Shown: positions 11,443 to 23,600 of the stretch, piece by piece | Numbering within the stretch: the stretch's first letter is position 1 | How the letters are laid out: every line of letters starts with the position of its first letter | Source: Theobroma cacao | Lineage: Eukaryota; Streptophyta; Magnoliopsida; Malvales; Malvaceae | Assembly (NCBI RefSeq): GCF_000208745.1 | Contig: NC_030855.1 | Location: 4,149,172 to 4,213,171 of the forward strand | Length of the DNA stretch: 64,000 bases | Direction of reading: 5' to 3' | The notes under the pieces: model-generated | The model's database searches: none | What the model saw: only the letters and a program-made list of their open reading frames with translations | Told to the model about the DNA's origin: nothing | Position numbers and translations under genes: made by a program

Positions 11443-14400
11443 ATGACTTTCATGGCCTTGTCTTTCTCTTCACCTCTCTCTATCTATCCGCCTCGCCCCG
11501 CTTTCATTCCTCTTCATCTCCCTTCTCATCATTTTCCCGCTCTCTCTCCAAAACATAGGATAAGTATCCAATGCGCAACCAGAGACAACACAGAAGCAAA
11601 CCCACCCGCAGCATCCACCCAGAGCTATGATCCGAAGAAAGGAGTGCCGCTTTATAAGCCTAAGTCATACGATGTTCTTGTAACCGACGCTGCTAACTCT
11701 CTCGCTTTTGCTCTTCAAGATGGCAAAACCCGCCTCGAGATTGATTTCCCGTATGTTATTCTATACTTCTCTTTTTTATTTTTTTTAATTCTTTTGGGGG
11801 TATTTTGAGGCCTACATAAGCTTTTTCTTGATGCCCATCTCCCCTTTAGTTATGAAAAGCTATTCCATTTTCTCTGATTTTATGACAAGCTTTGCCAATT
11901 TATGTTCACGAAATTTGCTGGCCAAAGTTATTTAGGCTGTTGTTTTGCTATGTACTTCATTCTATGCCCCCATTGTTTCCTAAAATTTAATGCAAAAAAA
12001 AAAGTTATAATTGATTGAAAATGAGTAACTTAATTAATTGTTATATATAAAAATAAAATCTACATTTTTAATTTCTAAAAGTTTCAAAAATATTGTTTGC
12101 TTCTGTATCCAAACGTGTTTTTTGCTTCGGAAATTAGTAGAAGTATCAAGTAAATCATAGCATTTCGATTTGTGATTGACTTTAGGAGTTCTGTTCCTGT
12201 AATGTCAATGTCGTGGTTCGCAATTGTTAGGGAAATAGGCAAACCTTGAGCTCATGCTCATGGGAGCACATTAAAAGTCCCATAGATACATGTTGCACAC
12301 CATTTGAATCTAAAAGTAAAAACTAATAGGTTCTGGGGTACTTCATGTGTATATGCCACTTTTACATTCTACTCTTGGGAGGACACCAGAGGGGCTCAAA
12401 GAATGCGGTATCACCATAGTTGTCACACTCAAATGGAAACTTTGGCTTTGATATCACTTTTTTAGAATGCCGACTCAAGCAAGTCAATATGATAACAAAT
12501 AAATTCGCTAGAATGATAACCAAACATGCTTAATAAATAATACATGATAAAAAACAGCCAACAAGAACACTAGATTTTATGTGTTTTGGCACTAGGTCTA
12601 AATCCACAGGCAGAGACAATGAGATATACGGGTGTTTCAAAACCCAAACCATACCCAAAGACCCTACACACCATAAAACCTGTAAGCCAAACTCTCAAAC
12701 CCCTTAATTCCCTTTACTTACCAAAGGAACCAAGAAAGCTCACTTCATTTTTGCTCAAATTGCAATCCCAAAATTACCATTTTTTTTTATCTTTACAACC
12801 TTTCTTTTCCAATCCCATAATGTCCTTTGTTTTTTTCTCAAAGTGCCCTTAAGGCAAAGAAACATAAATCAAGGGAGTATGGGCGTGAGAGAATTTTCAG
12901 GGAGACAACAAGGACAACCAATTAAAAGTGGCAGGCATTATTGAAGGCAATGGGGACAAAGCTTTAAGTCCAACAGGCTAAATTTTTTCAACCCATTCAG
13001 GAAAAATCTGTACTTAGCTTGAGAAAGTTTCCTCCAAGCCAACTGTCACAGCAAAATTTCTCAAACATTGCTATAAAGGGTTCTTCCAAAAAAGAAAGCG
13101 TTAAGGTTTTCCTAGAAGTAGTTTTTGGGTTCTTCTGGAAGAGGCAGGGTTAGGAGTTCTTCTGGAAGAGGTAGTGTTCAGAAAAGGTGGTGTCGAGAGT
13201 TCTTTGGAAGAGGTACCGTTAAGGTTCTTATGGAATAGGCAGAGTTGCAAAGAAGTGAAACAGGATGGAGCAGACCCTGAAGTAATGAGTGTTATGGTAG
13301 GCGTTGGAACAAGATATAGGAAATATGAAATAGGAAGTAGGAAGGAATGAAGGAAGAGAGGAGGTAGGGAGAATTCTTGAGAAAGGATATGTGAACTTGC
13401 CAAAAGGTTGCAAATGAGTTGCCAAAGCCCCCCATGTGTATAGGCTGGAGGGTGTAATCAATGCAACCAAGGAAAGGATGCCAACTCATGAGCCATTAGA
13501 GTATTTTTTGATAAATGTTAAGGTTACTGGGGTTATTGTGAGTCTTATGACAGCTCATCTAAAAGCGAGCTAGAAAAAAAGAAGAAACGGGTAGCACTTG
13601 TGTGATTTAGGGAAAGGTTAAGGTGAAGAGCTCCTTAGTCACTTGTATGTTTGAGCCACCAAGCAAAGCTCTCTAGAACATCTCAAGAGCAGAAATAACC
13701 AAGAACCATGCCACTTGTTCCAGGGTTATTTTCACCATTCCGACCTTGTGTTCAATATGGTAGTGTGATACTTGTAAGACAACCTTACATAATATTGAGA
13801 AGATGATATATTAGTAGCCAAAATAAAATATCTACATTTGCATTGCCTCATCCTCTTGAACCAACATTGCACTCATCTTGGTGCTCCAAAGACTGGAGCT
13901 ATTCTTTTCGGTGAATTTTCTTGACCTCACATTTGGCTTAGCAGATTTTGGTTACAGTGTGGCAGGTGCCATTGAGTATTGTCGGCACTACTGTACTTTG
14001 TTGCTGTAGTAGTGTTATGTGTTTTGTGGTCTTTCTAGAGGTGCCATTAGTTGGAAGGCTATGTTGTGGTATATCATGGCCTTTGTCTATGACTGAGGTG
14101 GAAAATATGGTGGTAGTGAAGGTAGTGTAGGAAGCTTTGTGTGCTAAAGGTCAGATTAGCAGTTTGAGTTGCAACAGGGTTCTACTGTTGTATTTTGTAA
14201 TAGCCAAAGTGCTGTTCATGGGAAGACCAAACACATAGTTGTTAAATATCACTTCATAAGTGAACATGTATTGCTTTGTGATGGTGTGATCAGTACTTTT
14301 TTTTTTGCTGTGAAGAGAATCCTGCTAGCATGTTGACAAAAGGTTATCCTTGCTTGCAAGTTCATCTAGCATGCACTTGGTCATCATTTGCAGTTTGTGA

Positions 14401-17400
14401 CAGCTGGGCATGTGTGGACGTGATGTAGTTTTGAGAAATTTGCTATAATGGTTAGCTAGAAGGAATTTTTCAAGCCAAAGTGGAGATTTGTTGTAAATTA
14501 ACTGGAAAAGTTCAGTCTCTTGGAGTTAAAGCTCCCATCCCATCACCTTCTGCTCTGCCACTTCGAGTTAGTTGTCCTTGTCTCTCTTGAAATTCCCCTC
14601 ATGCCCATAATATTTTGGTGCATTTTTTTTTTTTGCATTTTAAGGGCAATTTGGGAAAGAAAGGGAATTATGGGAATCAGAATAAAGAAAGCTGTGCAGA
14701 TAGAAGGGGTAGTGATTTTTTGGATTGCAATTTGAGCTAGAAGGGAGAAGTGAGTGCCAAACCACATAAATCTTGGTGTTTTTGTTGGTTGTTATTTTTC
14801 ATAATATTATTCTTGTGCATGTTTTGTTTTTCTTCTGGTGAATTTATTTCTTTCATGTTGACTTGCTCAGATCATTGCTCGAACAAAAATATTTGTTCAT
14901 CATCAACTAAATTGTGTATTTCCATACAATTCTTTTGGTAATTTCTCTTTTTTCTGCAGTGAGACTTCTGGGGAATATGTTAATAGACATTAGGCACTAG
15001 GCAGTTAGCTGGCTATAGTTTCATGCAAGTAAAGATGTTTCTCTTAACTTATAGAACTTACTGGTATGAAACTGCATGAAGGGGTTTTGTGGTGATTCCT
15101 GTAATTCTCATGTATGCTTATTTGAGTGGATTATCTATTTGCCTTTTTATTTCCCTAAAAATTTGGTCCATTTTGTGCTTTTCTGCCTTTTGCAGGCCCT
15201 TGCCAAGCAACATTTCTTCTTATAAGGTATCTCTTTCATTTTTACATTTCTATATGGCTAGTTAATGGCCCTTCATGATTTTTCTTGCTCATTTTTAAAA
15301 TTTTACTGCAATTATTTCTTTGATGCTGTCTTTAGCATTGCATAGGATGTTGCTTTGTTAAACTTCATTTCTTGCATCTGTTCATAATCTGTCCATTTGT
15401 TGAAACCAAAATATGGTATTATTAGCTTTGTTCTTGATGCAGTACATTCATGGATCATAATATATTGTATGATGATGATGATTATATCAAGCTGAAATGT
15501 TATTTTCTCTGAAACTAAGAGAAAGAAAAATAAAATCCTTACTACATAATTTTCTCTAATGTCTGAATATGTGAAGGGATCTTCAGATGAGTTCATTGAT
15601 GCCAACATTCAACTTGCCTTGGCTGTTGTCAGGAAACTCCAACAAAAAAGGGAAACTCGAGCTTGCATAGTAAGAAGACGCTTTCATTTGCAGAAATGTT
15701 CCTTTTTTCCATTCCGAAGATGAGCTTAATTTCTTACTGCCTTTTCAGGTGTTTCCTGACAAGCCAGAAAAACGCAGGGCCTCTCAGCTTTTCAAAACAG
15801 CTCTTGACTCGGTAATAAAATGACTTAGGCAAGATTACCTTCTATATTTGTTGCTATTCTAGGTGGGCTCTTTTCATAGTGAGGGTTTTGTTGTTTATCG
15901 TTCACTGAAGTGTATGGGACATCTCATTGGCCCATTGGCATCATAAGCATTTCAGTCCATAGATAGTTTTGAGGGATTTATTCGATTTGCTTTTATATCA
16001 ATAAATACTGACGCTAATATTTAAAGATGTGACCTGTAGAAAACTAAAACCTGTTTATTGATCCAGTTACAGCTTTCACATACAGTCACTATATTCTTTA
16101 CCCTCTTGCCCTAAAATCAAAATCCTTTACTGATACGCAGAGTTGCCTTTTGGACTTTAAAGTGATTTTAATTCTTGATTCTTCACTTTCAGATTGATGG
16201 TATATCTATAGGTTCCCTTGACGATGTCCCTAGTGGTGCTGTCACTACATTCTTCAAATCTATCAAGAACACTCTGGATTTTGATTTTCAAGATGAAAAT
16301 GAAGGTTTGTTGCTGAAAATCCAGGTCTATGTGAGAATTTTCCTCGCCATCCTACTAATCAATGAACTGGGTTGCTTCATAAGCTTCAAATATCCATCCT
16401 ACCAAGCAATGAACTGGCTTACTTCATAAGCTTCAAATATTAATATCCTCTTGCCATTTTCCTACCTTCACACACAGAGAGATTGACTTTAACATTCTGC
16501 CATCTCTGGTGAATGCAGGTCGTTGGGAACCTAAGGAGCCACCAACTCTTTATATATTTATTAACTGTAGCACACGTGAACTTTCTGTTATAGAGAAGTA
16601 TGTGGTATGTTCTTATACCGTATTCAGCCTTTAACCCTTTTCATGTGCCTATTTATTATCTAATTATACGTTGGTTCATGCTTGACCTTGAAACTGTTGG
16701 CTATTTCAAGTTAAGCTCTTCTGCTTTCTTGGGTCTGCAAATCTGATCAGTTTATATACTTGCATAAACATGTCAGGACACTGAGTATTTCAAACAAGAA
16801 AAAACTTGATGCCTTTCACCATGGGATATATTGATCAGTAAACTTAGTTCTAGGGGCATAACATATCAACACAAGATTGTGGGCGGTCTTGATCTGAAAT
16901 TCTATTTGCAAATTATGAGAGCATTCCTGAATTTTATTGTGCTTAATATAAGAAGTTGAAAGAAGCTTGTAATAATTCTGACCAACTTTATGCTAAAAGT
17001 TAAATTAAATGATGGTTTTGTTTATCGTGATCTAAAATTCTTTTTGTAAATTATGAGAGCATTCCAGAAATTTACTGTGCTTAGTATCACAAAAAAATTG
17101 CCAAAAGTTTTTTTTAACTTTTCTGACCAACCTTTTGGCAGCTTTGTTTTCAGACTTCAATATCTAGTTGCAAGTGAATGCTCCTTTTTTCTTTAACCCC
17201 CCCACCTGCCTTCCTTTTTTCCTCTTCTCCTTTGTGTGACTGTGGTCTGAATGTGCAGGAGATATATGCCCTGTCAACCCCAACACTTCTATTCAATCTT
17301 GAACTTGACACTTTGCGGTATAAATTTTTCTACTTGTTCATCTTTTAATGATGATTCAATGATGAGTGAATTTACTTTTGACTGTCCAAGGCTGCTTATC

Positions 17401-19436
17401 TTTGCAGTGCTGACTTGGGTCTTCTGGGATTTCCTCCCAAAGATTTGCACTATCGATTTCTTTCTCAATTCATCCCAGCATTCTATATACGAATCAGGGA
17501 GTACTCCAAGGTAGTTAATAGATAATTAGCCTACAGCTTTTTGCTCCATTGAGTTTTATTTCTGATACAGTTTTATAATGAACATTTTCTTTTCAAATAT
17601 TGTAAGACAGTAGCAGTAGCACCTTTTGTTGTGAATTACAGTGGAGCGCTATTTCGCCAATATCCTGGTGCGCAAATAAACCTTCTTAGCATTTATGCCA
17701 TTTTAACTGTTCTATTTTTGTTCCATCATCGAGTGAGTATAAAAGAATGATTGGAAAAAGTTATACAAATCAACTATAGGCAACTTAATTCTTTTTGTTT
17801 CTTTTGTAAAAGAAAACATATGCCACAACATCCTTTTCCCCTCTTCAGTAATAGTTCCTCAAGTTTCATGTTTATCAATTTGTACATTTCTGAATCCTCA
17901 TTTCTCAGAATTTTGTTTATTGATAAATAGAAGGTACTAGGTTTATTATCTTTAAATATATTTTTGGGTTTGTAAATGATAGGAAATAATTCTTTTTCAC
18001 AAACTTATATTGCATAGCAATTCGGACTGCCGTATTGTTTTGGTGGAACTTAACAGTCCATGTCCTGCTTGGATGCCTGCACCTCTCAAAATCAATAAGT
18101 TCTTTTCTTTATGGACTGCTCCACTACTTTGGTGGCACTAGTTATGTACTGCATTTTGCACTTGCTAACAAAATTCTCTGCTCCCCACCAAGTTAATTTG
18201 GTGTCAATAATCTTGAGAGTGGGAAAGCCTGAATGCAGATAGGATTGTAATGAGAGCAAGAGGTGTATTCCAAATGAGAAAGATTATGAGACATTTGAAA
18301 GAATAGATGTCAACTGTTTAGCATCAGCTGCTTGTTAAACCTTTTTCCATCCATTAAGGAACTGGAGGATCCATTTTAGAGCAAGTATTTTCTGCTGCTA
18401 CCCAAATGAGTAAAATATAAAAAGTAAAAGAATAGAAGAGAAGTGTAAACTCTTATGTTAAATTCTGGGAATTATCTAACATTTAGAATGACCTATTCGA
18501 CATGTAATTGAAAAATGACAAATTCAATGAGATCACTTTCCATTTAACTACCAAGTGGTCTTTGAACTAAGTTACACCAATCCTACAGGGTTATGCCATC
18601 TATGCAAACAATTTTAATAGTGGGCATTATCTTTTTCCATACTGTTTTGCGTCTCTCCTTTAAATCCCCTGTTTTTGTCATTGTCAATGTGCAATATTTG
18701 ACCTGAAAAAGGATGCATATTCCTTGGAATCAGATCTGGATGGGACTACATGTAGTTTGCATATCTCCTCATCTAGCTCAGAATTTGTGCAGGACCTTGG
18801 CAGGTGATGCTTAAGCAATCAGATGGTTCTTATGCCTGTGTAGCTGAGAGTGCAACACGCTTCACTCTTGGAGAGGTATGTACCTTCTATAACGTTTCAG
18901 CTCCAGGTTGTTTTCTCAGTTAAACATTCTATGCTTTTGGGCTTTTTATTTGGTTTTTTCTAGACCAAGGAAGAACTGTTGAGGGTCCTTGGATTGCAAG
19001 AGGAACAAGGAAGCCAACTAGAATTTCTTCGCAGAGGCTACAAGGTTCTCATCTATTTTAATTTCTCTTATATATATATATATATAAATTACTGAGTATT
19101 ATTTTGAGATTTTTAAATTAAATGCTCAAAGCAATATCCTCTATACCTCTCCGAACAAAGTTTCAGCCTTGTTTTTCCTTTCAATATGGCCTCTTCAGGT
19201 TGTAATGTTCCACTGAACTTGAGCTTCTAATTCTCAGAAATTAGGTTCACATCTTGCGTGGGATTACTCAAAAATACACATATATTTTGGCAACATAGCG
19301 TGAATAGAAAGAACCTAGGGAAAACAGGTTGGAAATTAGGTTTCCTTTCCTGTAACCAAGTCATCTATTGTTGCAGACTTCCACTTGGTGGGAAGAGGAT
19401 GTTGACTTGGAAGCATCTTCAGCATGGCGTAGTTGA
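11443..19436 (+). CDS. LPA3: LOW PSII ACCUMULATION 3-like chloroplast protein (DUF1995)
   Basis: Twelve exons can be joined in frame: 11443-11750, 15196-15226, 15577-15669, 15749-15811, 16193-16304, 16519-16604, 17259-17317, 17408-17510, 17607-17667, 18793-18875, 18964-19044 and 19377-19436. They give 379 residues. All introns are GT-AG. The first 45 or so residues are rich in Ser, Pro, His and Arg with few acidic residues, as expected of a chloroplast transit peptide. The rest is a DUF1995 domain running from [20 protein letters not shown] to the conserved end [19 protein letters not shown]. In Arabidopsis, LPA3 works with LPA2 and ALB3 to insert CP43 during photosystem II assembly in the thylakoid; function here is inferred by homology. 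Met 4 (11452) is an alternative start. Intron 1 is 3.4 kb and carries a foldback element. Confidence 0.88.
12226..12468. repeat. Retroelement-like fragment in LPA3 intron 1
   Basis: The stretch opens TGTTAGGGAAATAGG and closes near TTTGGCTTTGATATCA, wording common at LTR or primer-site junctions of plant retroelements. It adjoins the left arm of the foldback element. No coding sequence. The call rests on word similarity only. Confidence 0.3.
12468..14890. mobile_element. Foldback element in LPA3 intron 1
   Basis: The left arm (about 12468-13080) reappears as reverse complement in the right arm (about 14390-14890). Shared landmarks, in order and opposite orientation, include AAGCAAGTCAAYATGA, GATTTTATGTGNTTTGGCACT, GCTCAAATTGCAATCC, ATGGGCRTGAG, GAGACAAGGACAAC, AAGTGGCAG and AGCAAAATTTCTCAAA. 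Arms are roughly 500-600 bp and about 75% alike by eye. The unique centre (about 13080-14390) has no convincing gene; its open frames are unsupported. It lies wholly within an intron in which the flanking exons splice cleanly. Confidence 0.7.
13105..13260 (+). repeat. Short tandem repeats (about 25-35 bp units)
   Basis: The phrase GTTCTTCTGGAAGAGGYAG recurs four to five times with small changes (near 13130, 13157, 13198 and 13226), spaced 25-40 bp. The repeats sit at the inner end of the left foldback arm. Confidence 0.6.
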
Positions 19437-20009
19437 GTAGCCGAAGGACAGTTAACCACAATGAGATGTCACCGTATATAGATGGTGAAGATGCTTGATA
19501 TCTTCTTTCAAACTTTTTCTCTTATATTTCCCTGTAATTTATGCCCTTCTTTTACTCATGAGAATAAGTAAAAAGAAAATTCTTTTGCTTTCTTATAGTC
19601 TTCTTGATTCCCTCTAGTGGAGAAGACATTAATGGGGGGAAGAGAACTGCAATTCAAGTTTGTTCATATGACTTATTGATAAAACATCAGTCTTATGTAA
19701 GGTTAAACTTAAATTCCTGTTAGTTTTTGCAGTGAACTGTTTCATGCCATGTTGAACTAGTCTTTCCTGTTCTAGCTTTTGAAATGTGGGCGACTAGAAT
19801 TTGAAGGTTTAAATACTAACCATTCAATGTTTAATGTAAAAGTGGACAAATTTTATATATATTATTATTCATTTGAAAGGACAAAATTTTCCCTATAATT
19901 TTGTTTCAGTTTTATTGTCTCAGTTGACTTGTTAATCTATTCATTTGATCGTAATGTTTATATGTATGGATGAATTGAGTTATCTATGAATGGATTACAT
20001 TATTAAATT
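19437..20009. other. LPA3 3' flank, no gene seen
   Basis: This holds the presumed LPA3 3' UTR and part of the convergent intergenic space to the CNGC gene. The TTTTTACTCATGAGAATAAG stretch near 19550 might include polyadenylation signals, but no site can be fixed. Confidence 0.4.
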
Positions 20010-20455
20010 TATTTAAGGTATAATGCTTGAAAAAACCTTTTGAATAATTAAAATAAAATTCAAATAATTTCTTATTCTTTTGTTGCGTTCAATTAAGTTT
20101 ATATATATTTATTATGGATCAAATAAACTTTTATAATTAACGATTGATTGATTATTATTAATCAAAATGTCCGTTATTATTTACTCATATGATGTTGACA
20201 TGCCACTTGTCATTTCATGTTTATGTGACTACCATGGATGATAAAAATAGCATATAATCATGTTATTATACTATATTAATATATATTATGTCATTATTTA
20301 CTATGACATGTCAACATGTCACATTAGTCTCATGTGATATAAAATGACAAATGAAGTTTTAATTAATGGCGATTAGTCAACTGTCAATCGATTATTTAGT
20401 CCTAAATAAACATATAAGAGTTTGAGATTTGAATGAAATAAAAGAAAAGTTCATA
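20010..20455. mobile_element. AT-rich inverted-repeat MITE, family A copy 2
   Basis: The left arm contains ATCAAATAAACTTTTATAATTAACGAT and a run of TTATTATTAATCAAAATGTC. The right arm, inverted, contains AGTTTTAATTAATGGCGATTAGTC and TAAATAAACATATAAGAGTTTGA. The centre is full of CATGTCAACATGTCACA words. It matches the elements at 10735-11175 and 35060-35289. It lies between the two convergent genes. Confidence 0.6.
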
Positions 20456-20610
20456 TACATTATGAATTATGAATAGTAACTGTTTTCTGGTCAAAATTAA
20501 TGTGAACTAAGGCAGTATTACTATACAAGGTTAAGTAACAGAAAACAAAAGAGGTTTAACATCTAGTATACACTTTTGTAAATTTTACAGCAACATTGAG
20601 CAAGATTAGC

Positions 20611-23600
20611 TCAGTCGATTTTATGGCCAAGTTCATCTGTGTCAGGATCATTGAAGTTTGGTTCTGGTGGCTTTGGCAGCTTCATCAAACTCTTAGGACT
20701 AGTTGTGCCTCGGTTCTTATTGCCGCGAACGTTTGCTGCAAAACGTGATGCAAATATAGTTGCACCAAGGCTGTAGGATTCTGCAGTGTTATTTCTTTGC
20801 TCAACCAGGGCCATTTCATCATCATGTTCTTCATCATAGTCCAGTTCCTTCTCTTCCTTACGACGAAGTTCTACAATTTTCCTTCTGGAATACTTACGCC
20901 ATGCTGTTTGGATAAAGCAGGCAGCCCAAGTCCTCCATTGCTGTGAGTAGAATCGGAAGGTGTGCTGAACCTGCCTACTATGAAGTCGCCTAAATTGACT
21001 GGAAACAAATGTCAACTCCTCAGCTTCCAAGGCAAAAGCCTCCACCTCACTTAAAGCCTTCACTGTTCGAGTAGATGATGGTAAGTTGGAACCAGCTTTG
21101 GGGTCAAGCGCCCAAGTCAATAGCTCCTCGCCACAAAAGTCCCCTTCCTTCAGTAAACCTCTGTTGAAAAAGCCACTCCTCCCACCATCCGTGGTCACAC
21201 TCTCAAGGCGGCCTCGTATAATGAAAAGCATCTCATTTACTGGATCACCTTCTCGAACTATGTAAGTATGTTCTGTGTATAAACTTGGTTTGAGTCGCTC
21301 ACAAATTGCATCAAGTAACCTCTCGTCCATATTGGCAAACAGAGGAACCTGCATACCATATCATGCAATATAAGACAGACAAAGAACAAATATTAATACA
21401 CTCACAAAGGATATGGTATACTTGCACCAAAAGAATTTTGTCTGTGACAGCACTGCTGCAGTTTTCATGACAATGAAATTGACAAAATCACTAGCATGCT
21501 TAAACCGGCCATCAGTAGCCAGAACAGCAAGCAATATCTCAGATTTGAAGAATATTTACTTGGCAGCGTTTAGTTATGTTCAATAACATGAAATGGTTAA
21601 ACTAAGATTCGGTTACAAATACACATTCCCTTACAAATAATCATGCCGATAACTTTGGCCATACTCTTTGAAGCATACAGTTCTTCTATCTAGTGGCATA
21701 GCTTAAATCTCATAGTTTACAAGTCCATGAAAATACTATGTAAAGTCATATATGACCATAAAATAACATGAAAAGATTATTGATTGAAATCAAGAAAAAA
21801 ATCTACAAAGATCCTTACCCTTCGCACCAAATTCAAACAGAGATGACGCTTAATATCCCTCCTCAGATCTTTTGGTAAACTCTGGACTAAGTTTTCTTCA
21901 TCAACTCCTCTCGTCTCTAACCATTTGTATTGGTCATAACGCCTAACTCGCTCCCTGAGATCCTGTGGAAGTGCACGATGATGCATCCACTGCTCAGAAT
22001 CACGCCTTTTGATCCTCATTTCCTCAAGACGAACAGTGAGAGACTGAAGGTAGGTCTGTTGCAATCACAAGAGACCTCAAACTTCAGCATTGTTGTATAG
22101 CTAACATTTTATTTTGTTTGTTTGCTCTTCTTTCAAAGATAACCATATAATATTCACTTGGAAGTTTACTGTCAGCCATTTCTGGCAGCTATGAGGAAAT
22201 CATGCTCCTAAAGTAGCAAAGAAGAGAATTTAGAATCAAACAAAGCCAGATTTTGCTAATTCACAAAAGAAGAGGTATATGCAATCATACCCAACATAAG
22301 TTCTATAGAGAAATTTAATGTTTGGTCTATCCTTTTCTGTCTTTGCAATGGACATTGATTAGGTATGTAAGGCTTCATAAGCAACCCTACCGATTACTAA
22401 TCTGAAGTCAACCATACTTGGTTAATATACACTGGAAATTAAGGGGATAGAAAGCATTTATCTAAATTATCCAAAAATACCATTCTGAAGCAACTTGTAG
22501 CAACATGGTATCTCAATAACATTAATCAAACATTTTATCTCAACTTATAGCTAACATTTTATTTTGTTTGTTTGCTCTTCTTTCAAAGATAACCATATAA
22601 TATTCACTTGGAAGTTTACTGTCAGCCATTTCTGGCAGCTATGAGGAAATCATGCTCCTAAAGTAGCAAAGAAGAGAATTTAGAATCAAACAAAGCCAGA
22701 TTTTGCTAATGCACAAAAGAAGAGGTATATGCAATCATACCCAACATAAGTTCTGTAAAGAAATTTAATGTTTGGTCTATCCTTTTCTGTCTTTGCAATG
22801 GACATTGATTAGGTATGTAAGGCTTCATAAGCAACCCTACCGATTACTAATCTGAAGTCAACCATACTTGGTTAATATACACTGGAAATTAAGGGGATAG
22901 AAAGCATTTATCTAAATTATCCAAAAATACCATTCTGAAGCAACTTGTAGCAACATGGTATCTCAATAACATTAATCAAACAATTAACTGACATGAGCAT
23001 ATCTAGCATCTGGTAAGTTGAATGCTATGGGTTTATGGTCTGAGTGGCATATATCCCCCAGACAAAGTGCTGGGTTCATGGTCTCAATGCTAGGTTCAAG
23101 CACTCCCAGGCTCATGACCCCCAAAACATTGCTTATCAGAAAAAAGAAAAAAACAAAAAACAAAGGATTTAATACTCATCTTGCAAGGGTTTTCAAATTT
23201 ACCTGCATGTTTCCAATCAAAAGTGCAAAAAGGATAAGACCAAAAATAGCTATAGCTATGGAAAAGAGAACCTCTCCAGGATATGTGCTGGTTATAAGCC
23301 CCTGACCAAGTGTACTGCAGAAAATAAAATGGATATCAATGAGCAAATACAACTTCCAGGAGTCCAAGAAAAATGCAACGAGAAAGAAAAGAAAAGGGAA
23401 AAGAGGGCGTTAAACAGAAACTGCACAAAATCCGCAGGTGATAATAATTTTACCATGCAAGAAGCAACATCATGCATACGATTGGAAATATATAGAGAAA
23501 GTTGCCAAGAAAAATAAAATTCATTTTCCAGTAAACAAGGCCTTAATTTTCTTTGTTTCATCCTGTGCAGAATTGTCATTGAGAGTCTTGGCCTTATAGC

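Noticed and set aside
12586..12852. 88-aa open frame in LPA3 intron 1
   Set aside because: Lies in a foldback arm; the mirrored arm does not keep it open, and it resembles no protein.
13101..13489. Three overlapping minus-strand frames with hydrophobic Ser/Phe/Leu-rich products
   Set aside because: They are translations of the complementary strand of GA-rich repeats, mutually overlapping, without conserved motifs.
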